Assembly (NCBI GenBank): GCA_963921825.1
Contig: OY997594.1
Location: 5,399,001 to 5,463,000, forward strand
DNA from: Erodium maritimum
Lineage: Eukaryota; Streptophyta; Magnoliopsida; Geraniales; Geraniaceae
Length of the DNA stretch: 64,000 nucleotides
Direction: 5' to 3'
The notes under the pieces are model-generated. The model was not told the origin of the DNA, did no database searches, and saw only the letters and a list, made by a program, of their open reading frames with translations. Positions 55,066-64,000 of the stretch are shown piece by piece; position 1 is the stretch's first letter; the number at the start of each line of letters is the position of its first letter. The position numbers and the translations under genes were made by a program.

Positions 55066-57135
55066 TCAAGCATGTGCTTCGGCTCTGATACCACTCATCA
55101 GGGCCTTGGATATGTCCATGGATTTCTCAATCAAATTGAGGAGTTTCTGCAGCTTATTGAACCTGAAGGGGTCTGAATCGGCGGTTGCTCGAGACGGTAA
55201 GTTGTGATCGACGGTCATCGTCATTGCCACTACAGTGCTCTCTCCTACTTCTGAACCGATATCGACAAGCTTCCGATAGCGGCGAGGAGCCTCCTCGCCC
55301 ACTAACTCTGCATCTGGAGTGGCCTTTGTTGGTGAGGACCTAAATACCGCGCCCATTCCTCCTAGACTTGGCTGATCCGTCGTAGCAACGGGTCGTGGTG
55401 TTGCCAGAGAGATATACTCTACATCAACTCGTTCTGGTAGTACTGCTTTCTCTGGTGTGGTCCCGGAGGCTTCTCCCCTTAAGGATGGAGCTCGTACTGG
55501 TGTTGGAGTGAATTCCACAATGATGTTGTCGACTGAGAACGAGTACTTCTCAACAGCGCCTGCTCCCCCAGTCCCAGATGGCTGTCCCGTCATGGCGCAG
55601 GCCGCGCCCAGGGTTGCTGCCTCGTCCGCCTCCGCCACCTCTGGGCATGCTCTAGTGAGGTGGGTAGTCGATGATTTAGAAGAAAACTTCCATCCCGTGT
55701 TCGTGTACAACACCAGATCCTTCTGGTCGTTGATTTCCCTAAGGTTGACCTCGGTGCGTACCTCGTCGTGAGTGCCCTTCTCCACGACGTGGCTGGCCAT
55801 CTTCTTTGCCCCTACATCGAGGGAAGAACTTCCCATATTGACATGCTCATCCGGCACTTTCTTGTCCTTAAGCATGACACTAGGTTTCCCACGCTCTGGG
55901 CACTCCTTCGCCCATGTTGGTGTCCACCTAGATCTTTGGGTAAGTACCTCGGACGTGTCCTCCTCCTGATTTCTCCTCCAGCAAGGCGTCCATACTATCC
56001 TTTGGACCGGTACCTCAGTCGCTCCCTCGTTCCTGGCCTGACTTGCACTTGAGTCAGCTTGGGTCTTTGATATGTCATCATGAGCTTGTTGAGTCCTCCT
56101 TAGTGAACGGTCTTGCTGGACATCCCGCTCTTGCTTGGCGCTCTCCGCCTTGGCAAGTGTAGTTGCAACTGACGTCACCTGAGCCATCAGTAGTTCAGGT
56201 TCTTCGTCATCTGCCTGAACAAGGTGAGCTTCGTCATCAGCCTCATCCCTTTTCTTCTTTCGGCAGTCACGAATCCAATGCCCTTCCATGTTGCAGTAGT
56301 GGCACTTCCCTGGCTTCTTGGTGTTGTCAGCACCGTCCTTGTTGCCACCGTTGCGGTGTTTTCCCCGTGTTTTGGGTGAAGCGTTTGTACCGTCATGGTT
56401 CCGCCGTCCCATGCGGTTACGCCATTCTTCCGGCGTGAGGAGGAGCCTCGTGCCCCCCTCCTCTTCTTCGTTCAGCTCCATTCGTTCCTCCGCTGCTTTG
56501 AAGCGTCCCGTCAATTCCTCTATGTTGATTGTATCGAGGTCAACGAGACTATCAATTGATAATGCAAGCTGCGAATAATGCCTTGGAACTATACGAAGGA
56601 ACTTCTGCATCACTTGTTTCTCCGGTATCTCATCACCGAGGACACCGAGACTTGCAACGATGCCAGTAAGTCGCATTGCCAACTCGTCGACGGTTTCGCC
56701 GTCCTTGTGTGTGAAGCGCTCGAACTCGCACCGGAGTGTTTGAGCCTTCGCGTCGCGGACTCGGCTTGAGCCCATGCGGATGGTTTTGATAGCCTCCCAT
56801 GCCTCGTGTGCCGTCTTCTTCTTCCCAATTGTTGAGATCATCTCGGTCGGAACCGAGCGCAGGATCACCTCCATTGCGGAGCGATCGTTGCGATATCCGA
56901 TTTCGTCAGTAAGATCTTCCTCGCCTTGGATTGTCGTCCACAAGCCTCTCGCTTGTAACCCGACCTCCATGAGGATTGCCCATTCTCCGTAGTTGGTACG
57001 AGAAAGGATGGGAAAGTTGGCCGTGCTGACCACCGCTGGGTACGGCCTCGTCACCGCCAGCTCGCGCCCATAGCCGACTGCGGTAGAGGTACTCCCGGTG
57101 TTGCTCGCCTTGATCGTACTGACAGAATCGTTCAT
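55066..57135 (-). CDS. Copia gag with CCHC knuckle and long unassigned C-terminal region
   Basis: From ATG at 57135 an uninterrupted frame of 689 codons follows. Residues about 30-230 are a copia gag core (FPILSRTNYGEWAILMEVGL, WEAIKTIRMGSSRVRDAK, LRCEFERFTHKDGETVDELA). CHYCNMEGHWIRDC at about 285 is the zinc knuckle. Past it come about 380 residues with repeats of the type VQRIVWTPCW and TQRSRWTPTW and a stretch PRRYRKLVDIG that resembles the linker normally found after integrase in copia pol. This suggests protease and integrase were excised in frame. The last codons (MSGIRAEAHA) are written by an internal primer-binding-site sequence. Confidence 0.8.
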   Translation of the reverse strand: MNDSVSTIKASNTGSTSTAVGYGRELAVTRPYPAVVSTANFPILSRTNYGEWAILMEVGLQARGLWTTIQGEEDLTDEIGYRNDRSAMEVILRSVPTEMISTIGKKKTAHEAWEAIKTIRMGSSRVRDAKAQTLRCEFERFTHKDGETVDELAMRLTGIVASLGVLGDEIPEKQVMQKFLRIVPRHYSQLALSIDSLVDLDTINIEELTGRFKAAEERMELNEEEEGGTRLLLTPEEWRNRMGRRNHDGTNASPKTRGKHRNGGNKDGADNTKKPGKCHYCNMEGHWIRDCRKKKRDEADDEAHLVQADDEEPELLMAQVTSVATTLAKAESAKQERDVQQDRSLRRTQQAHDDISKTQADSSASQARNEGATEVPVQRIVWTPCWRRNQEEDTSEVLTQRSRWTPTWAKECPERGKPSVMLKDKKVPDEHVNMGSSSLDVGAKKMASHVVEKGTHDEVRTEVNLREINDQKDLVLYTNTGWKFSSKSSTTHLTRACPEVAEADEAATLGAACAMTGQPSGTGGAGAVEKYSFSVDNIIVEFTPTPVRAPSLRGEASGTTPEKAVLPERVDVEYISLATPRPVATTDQPSLGGMGAVFRSSPTKATPDAELVGEEAPRRYRKLVDIGSEVGESTVVAMTMTVDHNLPSRATADSDPFRFNKLQKLLNLIEKSMDISKALMSGIRAEAHA
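55082..55093 (-). other. Second tRNA-Met primer-binding-site sequence inside the element
   Basis: TGGTATCAGAGC (minus strand) is the canonical plant primer-binding site, yet it sits 2 kb inside the element and differs from the working site at 57146 (TGGTATCCGAGCC). Confidence 0.7.
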
Positions 57136-57423
57136 GATGAATCGTGGCTCGGATACCACTTGTTGGTTCTCAAGCTAATATTGGGAACAAAAGAAATAAA
57201 AAGACAATTGGTTTGAACTTTGTTGAGTTGCAATATGAGTGTTGTGTCTTTTACATTGGTATTGGCTTGTATTTATAACCATACAAACAAGTATGAAAAC
57301 AAGTAGGAAAAGTTTGACAAGGAACTAAGTTAACCTACCACTACCTACCACACACACACAAAATGAAGAACATGTGATGTTCTGTACAAATGGTGGCATG
57401 ACTAGTTTAATTCTAACAATAAA

Positions 57424-58431
57424 ACGCTATTAAAGTCATTCGTACATCTCCTGTTTACGACCATTCTAGAATGACTTTCTCAAGTCTTCCATAGATAACG
57501 ACCACACAAACACACACATGTAGTTAGCTTATATGTTGCCTCAACATGTCTCGAGCTACTAAGGACACAATGTCTATATATTATGTCAGTAGAATCCATC
57601 AAGTGTGTCTATACATTACCACAAAAACGGGTTATAGAATGATCATCGACAAAATTTGCTAATTAGGGAGGATTTCAATTCATTGATAGTATGAAAGCAG
57701 TTTAGGAACCGTTTATATTTTGCTTGTCTTGTTCTGTAGTTCACAATAGCAAGTTAGAAATGAAGCTAGAAACCTTGGTTCCAAAGTTATGGAAATGCAT
57801 TCAAGTAGTCAAGCGTGTGTGAACGAAAGAAAGACAAATTTCAAGGCTAGAAAACAGATAGACATATGATCGGAAAGTTGAACACGAAAGAGAAATAATT
57901 GTGAGCACTACAAAATATATAAACAGAGAGATAGCAACCCGAAGCACCATATGGATATGTGTTTCCCCAAGAGATTGCCAGCTGAAGTGCAAAAAAGGGA
58001 AAGAGACTGTCAATAGGGAGCTTATTCCCAATGCAAGGTATTTATACAAAAACAACATATATAAGGTATGACTGTTTTTCTGGATAAGCTCGAAATTTTT
58101 TATTAGAAGAAGATCAGATTCAAGAAGTATCAGATCAAAGAACAACCATTACAAAGAAGTTCTCAAGAGGAACTGCGGGAACACAACCCGAAAAAAGACA
58201 ACCGAAAACAAAAACCCAAAAAACGAGCACTTAATCATCAGTAGCACACTCTTCATCTTCCGAAATCAAATTTGAATCATCAAAAGCCTTTGTTTGAGCA
58301 TGCTGAACACGTCGACCTTGTAAAATCTGTTTCCCAATAAGGTACACTATGAATTACCCAACCATATAAACTAGAGCTTGTAAAATCTGTTTTCCAACAA
58401 GGTATGACTATGAATTACCTAACTACACAAA
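57424..58431. other. AT-rich intergenic region
   Basis: No gene is visible. 58085-58200 (GGATAAGCTCGAA...GAACTGCGGGAACACAACCC) resembles 51510-51590 in the first intron of N4, so a short dispersed repeat occurs in both places. Confidence 0.45.
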
Positions 58432-59067
58432 CTAGAGCACAAAGGCCGAGCGCATGCCAATGTGGAAGGCAACCTTGCGCATATCCTTGTCCGTCATGGG
58501 CACTGTCTTGCGGCAACAATCCACGACCCGAACCCGTACAAAAGGCTTGGAATGCCCACTTGGGAGTTCAGTGAAGCGAAGCCTAAGACAATAATAATGC
58601 ACAAGGGGATCTTCCGGACAATGAATATCATGGAAGGAAGAGGAGATGAACAAAACCTCCTGATTGCCCAGGCTACTTAGTGATAGCTCAACAGACATGT
58701 CACCGGGGAAAAGATTCATGAGGTAGGTATACACCTCAGGCAGCTCTTGCGAGCCAACTCTTCGTCCGTCGAGCAGCTTGTAGGCGTAAACCTTCCCGTT
58801 CCAGTTGGCAATGCCAATGCGAATGTCGTCGCTCAGCCCATCAACGGCAACGGTTCTCATCGGGGCGAGCACGGACCCCCCAAGGAAATAGTCCGTGCAC
58901 TCCCATTTGTTGGACTCGAGACCGAAAGAGATCTCGACTGTTCCAATAAGGAAAATCCTGCCGCCAAACTCGAACACCGAATAGGAAACTGGTTGGCGGA
59001 TTGGGGATTCGTTGGGTGGGAGCTTGGACGTTCGGGCGGACTCTTCAGGCCTAGGAGTTGGAGCCAT
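58432..59067 (-). CDS. Hypothetical protein, 211 aa
   Basis: An open frame from ATG at 59067 to TAG at 58432. I do not recognise the family. Beta-rich stretches such as YSVFEFGGRIFLIGTVEISF and GIANWNGKVYAYKLLDGRRV recall beta-propeller (kelch or galactose-oxidase-like) blades, and three Cys lie near the end (HYYCLRLRF, VDCCRK). No signal peptide or membrane segment is seen. An upstream minus ORF (59476-59051) overlaps its start in another frame and could be an earlier exon or chance. Coding GC content exceeds that of the surrounding DNA, which supports a real or recently dead gene. Confidence 0.5.
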   Translation of the reverse strand: MAPTPRPEESARTSKLPPNESPIRQPVSYSVFEFGGRIFLIGTVEISFGLESNKWECTDYFLGGSVLAPMRTVAVDGLSDDIRIGIANWNGKVYAYKLLDGRRVGSQELPEVYTYLMNLFPGDMSVELSLSSLGNQEVLFISSSFHDIHCPEDPLVHYYCLRLRFTELPSGHSKPFVRVRVVDCCRKTVPMTDKDMRKVAFHIGMRSAFVL

Positions 59068-59743
59068 CCTTCAGGTCCGTTTTTGGAAGGACTTGGTCAC
59101 ACCTCTCTGGTGTAAGGCCCGGATAACCATGCCAAACCAAACATTGTTTATGGTTACGCTCTAATATGTACGTTTTACAGTCTTCTTCTTCCGTTATGGA
59201 TGCATTAGTCATTTGGAAACCGAATGCAGACGGATGGAAGGGTTGACATCCTACTGAGGCCGGCCACTCTCCAAATATAGATGGCCCCCCAAATTTAGTC
59301 TCAAGGACGGAAGGATTTTGGCCACAATACCATGCGTGAAAAAATGAAGTCTGGACTACCCCACACCAGCTAGGGTGCAACCTGCCCCGACATAGGAAGA
59401 AGCGAGGTCTGCAAAGCAACCTCGCCAGGTAAATGAGTCGCCCGTCATGCAATGGAGTGTGTATGGGGACGCACACTCCGCCCTACTATGCTCGGTGTGA
59501 ACTTGAGGCTCTGATCCTCTTATCTCATGTCGTTCTCCCTACCATTATATTTTGTCCCATATTCAAGTTTTGTCCTATCAATAATTCGATCTATCAATTA
59601 TTGGTTCATGGTGTTGATTTCATTTACAACACAGAAGACACAATAGAGAGAAAACGACGAATATAGTGCAGAGTCTCACACATGAAATGCGCCTAGATGG
59701 GACACATACATTTGTTTAACACCTTTTATAGTTATAGATAAAT

Positions 59744-59863
59744 AAAATATGTTAACGTCAATGGGTACTGAATATTCTTTAATGAGTCAAAGACCTTCCC
59801 TGCCCTTATTCTCAAGAATTAAGATTTTGGAGCCCATAATTAGGGTACGGAAGTGTCTATAAA
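59744..59863 (+). promoter_or_regulatory. N5 promoter cassette and TATA box
   Basis: It holds the conserved block GTTAACGTCAATGGGTACTG ... AATGAGTCAAAGACCTTCCC, then CCTTATTCTCAAGAATTAAG, as before N3. TATAAA is at 59858-59863. Transcription would begin about where the hAT element is inserted (59888), nearly 3 kb from the N5 ATG. Confidence 0.6.
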
Positions 59864-60729
59864 ACTATGTCCTTCTTCGCCCTCATACAGTGCCGGCCCA
59901 ACGTTTCTCAGGGTTTAAAGCGAACATTTGAGGACGTGGCCTTTTATAAGAGTATAAAGAGTTGATATTTCGATAATTTTGGTAATCGAGTAAATAAAAA
60001 TCATATTCTATAAACTATATTATTACTCTCCAATACTAAAAATATTAGTATTTATACAGTTTCAACTACGTACTTTATCATATATATTTAACTCATCTAT
60101 AACTTTTTTATACGAGTGTAAAAGTCCGTTTATATACATTCAATCTTATTTATGTATTGTTGTTGTTATCATTTTGATTGTTCACCCTTGTTGTCAACAC
60201 TTTTTTTTATCAGCTTGTTATCTGACACTTGTATAATGATAGATTGGAAAACTAAGTTCAATAGAAATATGTTACACATAGTCAAATAAAAAGTATAAAC
60301 ATAATAAGATTTTTATAATAAAAATCTTTAAAGACATTTTAATAATATCATCAAAAATTAAATTATATCTAATTCACAAAAAGACTATTTATTGTAACTA
60401 TATAATCACGCGGTTTAATTTTTACTTAAGTAAAACTTATCTTACAAATCTCACTTTAACAATATAATTCATGATCCCTAACGTATTGTATAAAACATAT
60501 GAAAAATCGTCTTAAAGAGTTTTTATCCAATAAAAGGGAAAACAACTCAAATCTAATACATGTAGATACTTACAAATAGCACAAGCATCATGAAGATATA
60601 TTATACAAATTGATATACAAAGTATGCATCATCTGTATCGAATAATGGAATTACAGTATATGTTTGACTATAAAACGTGAATCCAAATATCTCATAAATT
60701 TATTATATTTGTATTGAGACAATAATATT

Positions 60730-62472
60730 TTTTTTTTGATCCGCAAAAAAAAACAATTTTATTGAAAGGCGTGGGCCGGGATTGGGCAAAAAACATAGTC
60801 CTGCTAAGAGAGTACATATTCTACACTAGCTTCTAGAAGCTAATATGGAGATAAAGGAAGCAGGGGAGCTTTTCCAAAGAAGTAAATCGGTTTCGGAGAC
60901 ACTAGCGTGCTTGATATTGAGCAACGAGAAGGTATAGAGCTGGACACGAAGTAAAATCACTTTCGGAGATTCGCGTAGAGCTGAGAAAACCGCCGAATTG
61001 CGGGATAACCAGAGGAACCAGAAGCACACGAACAGAGTTTTCATCCAAATGGGTTTTGAAGCCCTCTTCGTAATCAAACCCCCCCACTGCAGAATGAGCA
61101 ACTGCGGGCGATTCGGTAAGCAACCACGGATATTCCACCATCTAAAGACATGATGCCACACAGCCATTGATCTCGGACAGAGCAGGAGAAGGTGTGCGCT
61201 ATCTTCAAAGGCCGAAGAACAGAAAGAGCACAAAGCAGAGGCAATAGAGATGGGCATACCTCGATTTTCAAGGAAATCTTTCGATGGAATAGCGTCGAGA
61301 GCAACCAGCCAGCCAAACAATGTGATTTTTGGAGGAAGATTTTCTTTCCAAAGAATAGATGCCCAATCGAGCTTTGGACCAGCCAAGTTTCTACGAATTT
61401 CTTCATACACGGCCTTAACGGAGAAAGATTTGGAGCTGTGCACCCAATTGATCTGATCCGGGTTATGGGAGGGTTGAAACGAATCGAGCAGATGGAGGAG
61501 AAGGGACTCAAACTCCGACTCGTAAACCAATCGAGACCTACAAAATCTGGGCTCCCAATGATCCACAAACCAGTACTCGCACACAAAGGCCTCTTTATTA
61601 TCTGCGATTAGATAAAGCCGAGGGAATTGAGAAGCGAGAGGCTCCGGTCCGGCCCAACAATCCGTCCAGAATCGAATTCTTGAGCCGGAGCCCAACTCCC
61701 ATCGAAAGCCATATGGGCCGAACAAAGCGGCAATTCTAGTGTCTTTGAACAAACTTATCATATTGGCGATATTAGGGGAGCATCGAGATGAAGAAACCGA
61801 AGAGAGATCCCAGGCTAGATCTGACCAACCGTAAATGGAGCTTAGGACTTTCTTCCAGAGCTGGTTCGACTCCGATGCAAATCTCCATAGCCATTTCGAC
61901 AGAAGGGCAAGATTGAAATCAGCTAAGCAACGGATGGCGGGGCCCCCAGAGGCCTTCGGCTGCTTAACCCTGCACCAGCTAGTTTTGCAAAGAGGACGGC
62001 GATTAGGTTTGGCACCCCAGAGAAAAGAGCGCTCGGTGGCCTCTAAATCTTTGATAACTTTTACCGGGGCCTTGTAGAGGGACATCATGAAGACCGGAAT
62101 GGAGCTTAGGGTTGCTCTGATTAGGGTATATCGGCCTCCAATAGAGAGCAGCTTCTCTTGCCAAAGATCTGTGGCTTGTTTGAATCTGGAAATAACTGGT
62201 GACCAGGTAGAAGCTCGCTTGGGGTTGGCACCGAGAAGGAAACCCAAGTATTTAAATGGTAGCGAGCCGACTTGGCAGCCCAGGATCTGAGCAAAGGAAA
62301 GAGCTTCATCTGAGCTTCCATTCAACAAGACCAACAGGGATTTCGGGTAGTTGATTTCGAGCCCCGAAGCCAGATGAAAGGAAGCCAATAAAGTCTTGAT
62401 ATTACGGATACTTTGAGGGTCCAGCTGTAAGAAGAGCAGGGTATCGTCTGCGTATTGGAGATGAGTAAAGGA
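60730..62472 (-). mobile_element. 5'-truncated L1 LINE nested in the hAT element
   Basis: A perfect 13-bp TSD AGACAATAATATT occurs at 60717-60729 and 62473-62485. The plus strand starts with a T run, so the poly(A) end is at 60730 and the element is cut at its 5' end inside the reverse transcriptase. Confidence 0.88.
60826..62472 (-). pseudogene. LINE ORF2 C-terminal part (RT end plus zf-RVT), uninterrupted
   Basis: About 548 codons without a stop. It opens at the catalytic box (HLQYADDTLLFL), goes on through the RT thumb region (GLEINYPKSLLVLLN, FKYLGFLLGANPKRAS) and ends with the zinc-binding zf-RVT domain (PPKITLFGWLVALDAIPSKD, CSFCSSAFEDSAHLLLLCP, VWHHVFRWW). Endonuclease and most of RT are missing through 5' truncation. 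The lack of stops implies recent insertion. Confidence 0.88.
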
Positions 62473-62866
62473 AGACAATAATATTACAAATTAAACAAAG
62501 GATTGAGAACAATATATTTTATCAAGGAACTGTATTAATGGTGTTGAAGTAAAAGTTCTAATTAATGAGTTTAAATAACCTAAAACCTTTACATAAATCA
62601 ACTGAAGTAGGAGATCTTTTTGAAGAAATAGAAGCGGATGAGAGCTTTCAGAATAGAGAATTTGTCATGTTTTGGACTCTTTTTAGACCAATTATGGCCC
62701 AAGCTGGTAATATTTTTGTGAGGCTCACCGGTAAAAATAACTAAAATTTGGGGCCTATTTTAGCATGGGGTCATAAGTAAGTAATTGCTTAAGTGGCTTA
62801 AACCTGGGGCCGGCCCTGCCCTCATATTTAGTTTCCGATCGTATGATTTCAGAGAGAGAGAGAGAG

Positions 62867-64000
62867 ATGGCAATAAGTGCTAGAATAATAGTTCTCACTG
62901 CCGTCAAGCAATGGAGCGGAATTGGAATTCCTCAGTGGTCAAGGACAGAGATGGCAACGAACCCTAGAAGAACCGATGTATCCACTAATACTTCAATGGT
63001 CAAGCAATATTGGAAGTGTCCATCTATCCTCAGCAACAAGAATTGTCGTGATCTATCCACTGATACCGCAACAAATGATCATGACTATTTTCATGAGATT
63101 GGCTACACCGATGCCGCCGACCTTCTCTCCACGCCGGAAAGGGACTTCCTTCTCAGAAACGACGGCCAAAAGGTATCTATACAACATGAACTCTACCTAG
63201 GGTTAGGTTACAATTTATTGGTTTTTTTTATATATGATGGTTTTATTGACTACTTTGAATTACAAAGAATGTAAACCAAAGACGGGTGATGCAACTCAGA
63301 ACTGAGGATCTATCCGAAGACTGTAAAAAAGAAAAAAACACATGGAATTGCAGAACACAACAATCCTGATTATTGGTTTTAATCTAGCTTATTGACGACT
63401 TCTTTGTGGATTACCATTACAGGTACCCGTCTCCTCCCTTCGAGGCAATATCGTGGGCTTGTATTTATGTGAACCGCGTCATTGCAATCGCATGCAAGCG
63501 ATCAAGTAGGTTTACGAGGAAGCTAAATCGCGTGGTTATGATTTCGAGATAATGCAAATAACCTTCGATTTCTATGCCAGACAGCTTGGTACCAACCCGA
63601 TAGCAGAGCGGTTACACGAAGATATCCCCTGGTTGACATTGCCTTCCGTGAGCTCAAGTTTTAGCAAAATACAACCCATCTTTCAATGCGGTGATGAGAA
63701 AAATGAATATTGGGCTGGAGATTCCCTTGTTTTAATTTATCCAAGCGAGTTTCAGGCTGAGGCTGATGGTAGTATTTGTAGCGGAGTCTTTTTTGAATTT
63801 TCAGGCGCGGAGATTCTTGAACAATGGGGGATTGAAGGCTTCCCGTTTAGACGGCCATTTCTTTACAAGGTTGAGTATGAGTTCCAGAAAAGAGTGGCCA
63901 CATTGCAATCGATTTTTCCTCCTGGAGAAAGTCTCCTCGTGCGCCCCCGCCCTGCCCGCGATGGAGTTGATCTTGTTGATCCTCTTTCCCAACTCTCGGG
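62867..64000 (+). pseudogene. N5: nucleoredoxin-like gene with a nonsense codon, runs off the window
   Basis: Exon 1 is 62867-63172 (102 aa: MAISARIIVLTAVKQWSGIG..., ending PERDFLLRNDGQK, donor GTATCT), with a (GA)n run just before the ATG. Exon 2 begins at 63423 with VPVSSLRGNIVGLYLCE. TAG at 63507-63509 stands where N1 has AAG (AIK-K-VY). After it the frame stays open to the window end (EAKSRGYDFEIMQITFDF, DIPWLTLPS, GAEILEQWGIEGFPF, DGVDLVDPLSQLS). Cysteine site EPRHCNRM as in N1, its closest relative. The hAT insertion separates exon 1 from its promoter. Confidence 0.82.

Larger units (their letters stand above)
53947..57418 (-). mobile_element. Short chimeric copia retrotransposon with intact LTRs
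   Basis: The 258-bp LTRs at 53947-54204 and 57161-57418 are nearly identical (both TGTTGGTTCTCAAG...TTCTAACA). The 5-bp TSD ATAAA (53942-53946; 57419-57423) is perfect. A primer-binding site (57146-57158, minus TGGTATCCGAGCC) and a polypurine tract (TTTAAGGGGGAGAT) are in place. The interior of 2,956 bp holds gag, a long linker and only the end of RNase H; protease, integrase and reverse transcriptase are gone. It looks young and non-autonomous. Confidence 0.88.
59888..62818. mobile_element. hAT-type element inserted in the N5 leader
   Basis: The ends CAGTGCCGGCCCAACG (left) and, inverted, CAGGGCCGGCCCCAGG (right) are typical hAT termini. The 8-bp TSD CCCTCATA is perfect (59880-59887; 62819-62826). 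The empty site CCCTCATATTTA occurs intact in the N3 leader near 47526. Outside the nested L1, about 1.2 kb of AT-rich non-coding DNA remains, so the element is non-autonomous. Confidence 0.87.

Noticed and set aside
57801-58145. 114-codon minus ORF with hydrophobic stretches
   Set aside because: AT-rich DNA readily yields Leu/Phe-rich frames; no homology or start context.

Overview
This is a transposon-rich stretch of plant nuclear DNA, almost certainly from a eudicot. The evidence is spliced genes with GT-AG introns, a NAC transcription factor, a plant TIR protein, a 13-exon GH27 alpha-galactosidase, copia elements primed by initiator-Met tRNA, Harbinger, hAT, Mutator-like and Stowaway elements, and plant L1-type LINEs. 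I cannot fix the species from the sequence. All coordinates, splice sites and target-site duplications (TSDs) below were read by eye.

Layout. 1-2.5 kb: the 5' part of a minus-strand LINE and a short retroposon with a 19-bp TSD. 4.2-5.5 kb: an intact three-exon NAC gene of the NAM/NARS/NAP type. 7.8-13.2 kb: degenerate ORF1-only LINE-like copies and a 39-nt G run. 13.6-19.6 kb (minus): an intact alpha-galactosidase gene with several MITEs in its introns. 21.0-21.5 kb (minus): a TIR-only gene. 21.9-24.6 kb: more ORF1-only retroposons. 25.7-30.1 kb: the first part of a cluster of divergent nucleoredoxin-like genes, with pseudogene N1 (+), an exon-1 scrap, and intact three-exon gene N2 (-). 31.2-44.7 kb: nested LTR retrotransposons, a decayed copia element lying between oppositely oriented pieces of one Gypsy family. 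45.1-47.4 kb: a Harbinger element whose only gene is its Myb/trihelix-like ORF1. 47.4-52.0 kb: nucleoredoxin-like N3 (+, pseudogene) and N4 (-, intact), tail to tail. 53.9-57.4 kb: a small chimeric copia element. 58.4-59.1 kb: an orphan ORF. 59.7 kb to the end: nucleoredoxin-like N5 (+), its leader split by a 2.9-kb hAT element that itself carries a young 5'-truncated L1; N5 runs off the window.

The most distinctive biology is the five-member nucleoredoxin-like family (N1-N5). The proteins keep the nucleoredoxin domain framework, but the WCxxC redox motif is missing from every thioredoxin-fold module I could read. They share an unusual N-terminal exon with degenerate repeats. Four of the five members carry recognisable copies, whole or partial, of a promoter cassette or TATA-box leader. 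Two members look intact, and three are broken by single nonsense codons, a frameshift or loss of exon 1. The host genes (NAC, alpha-galactosidase, TIR and the nucleoredoxin cluster) show no sign of acting in one pathway; the window reads as ordinary genes embedded in repeats plus one locally expanded family.
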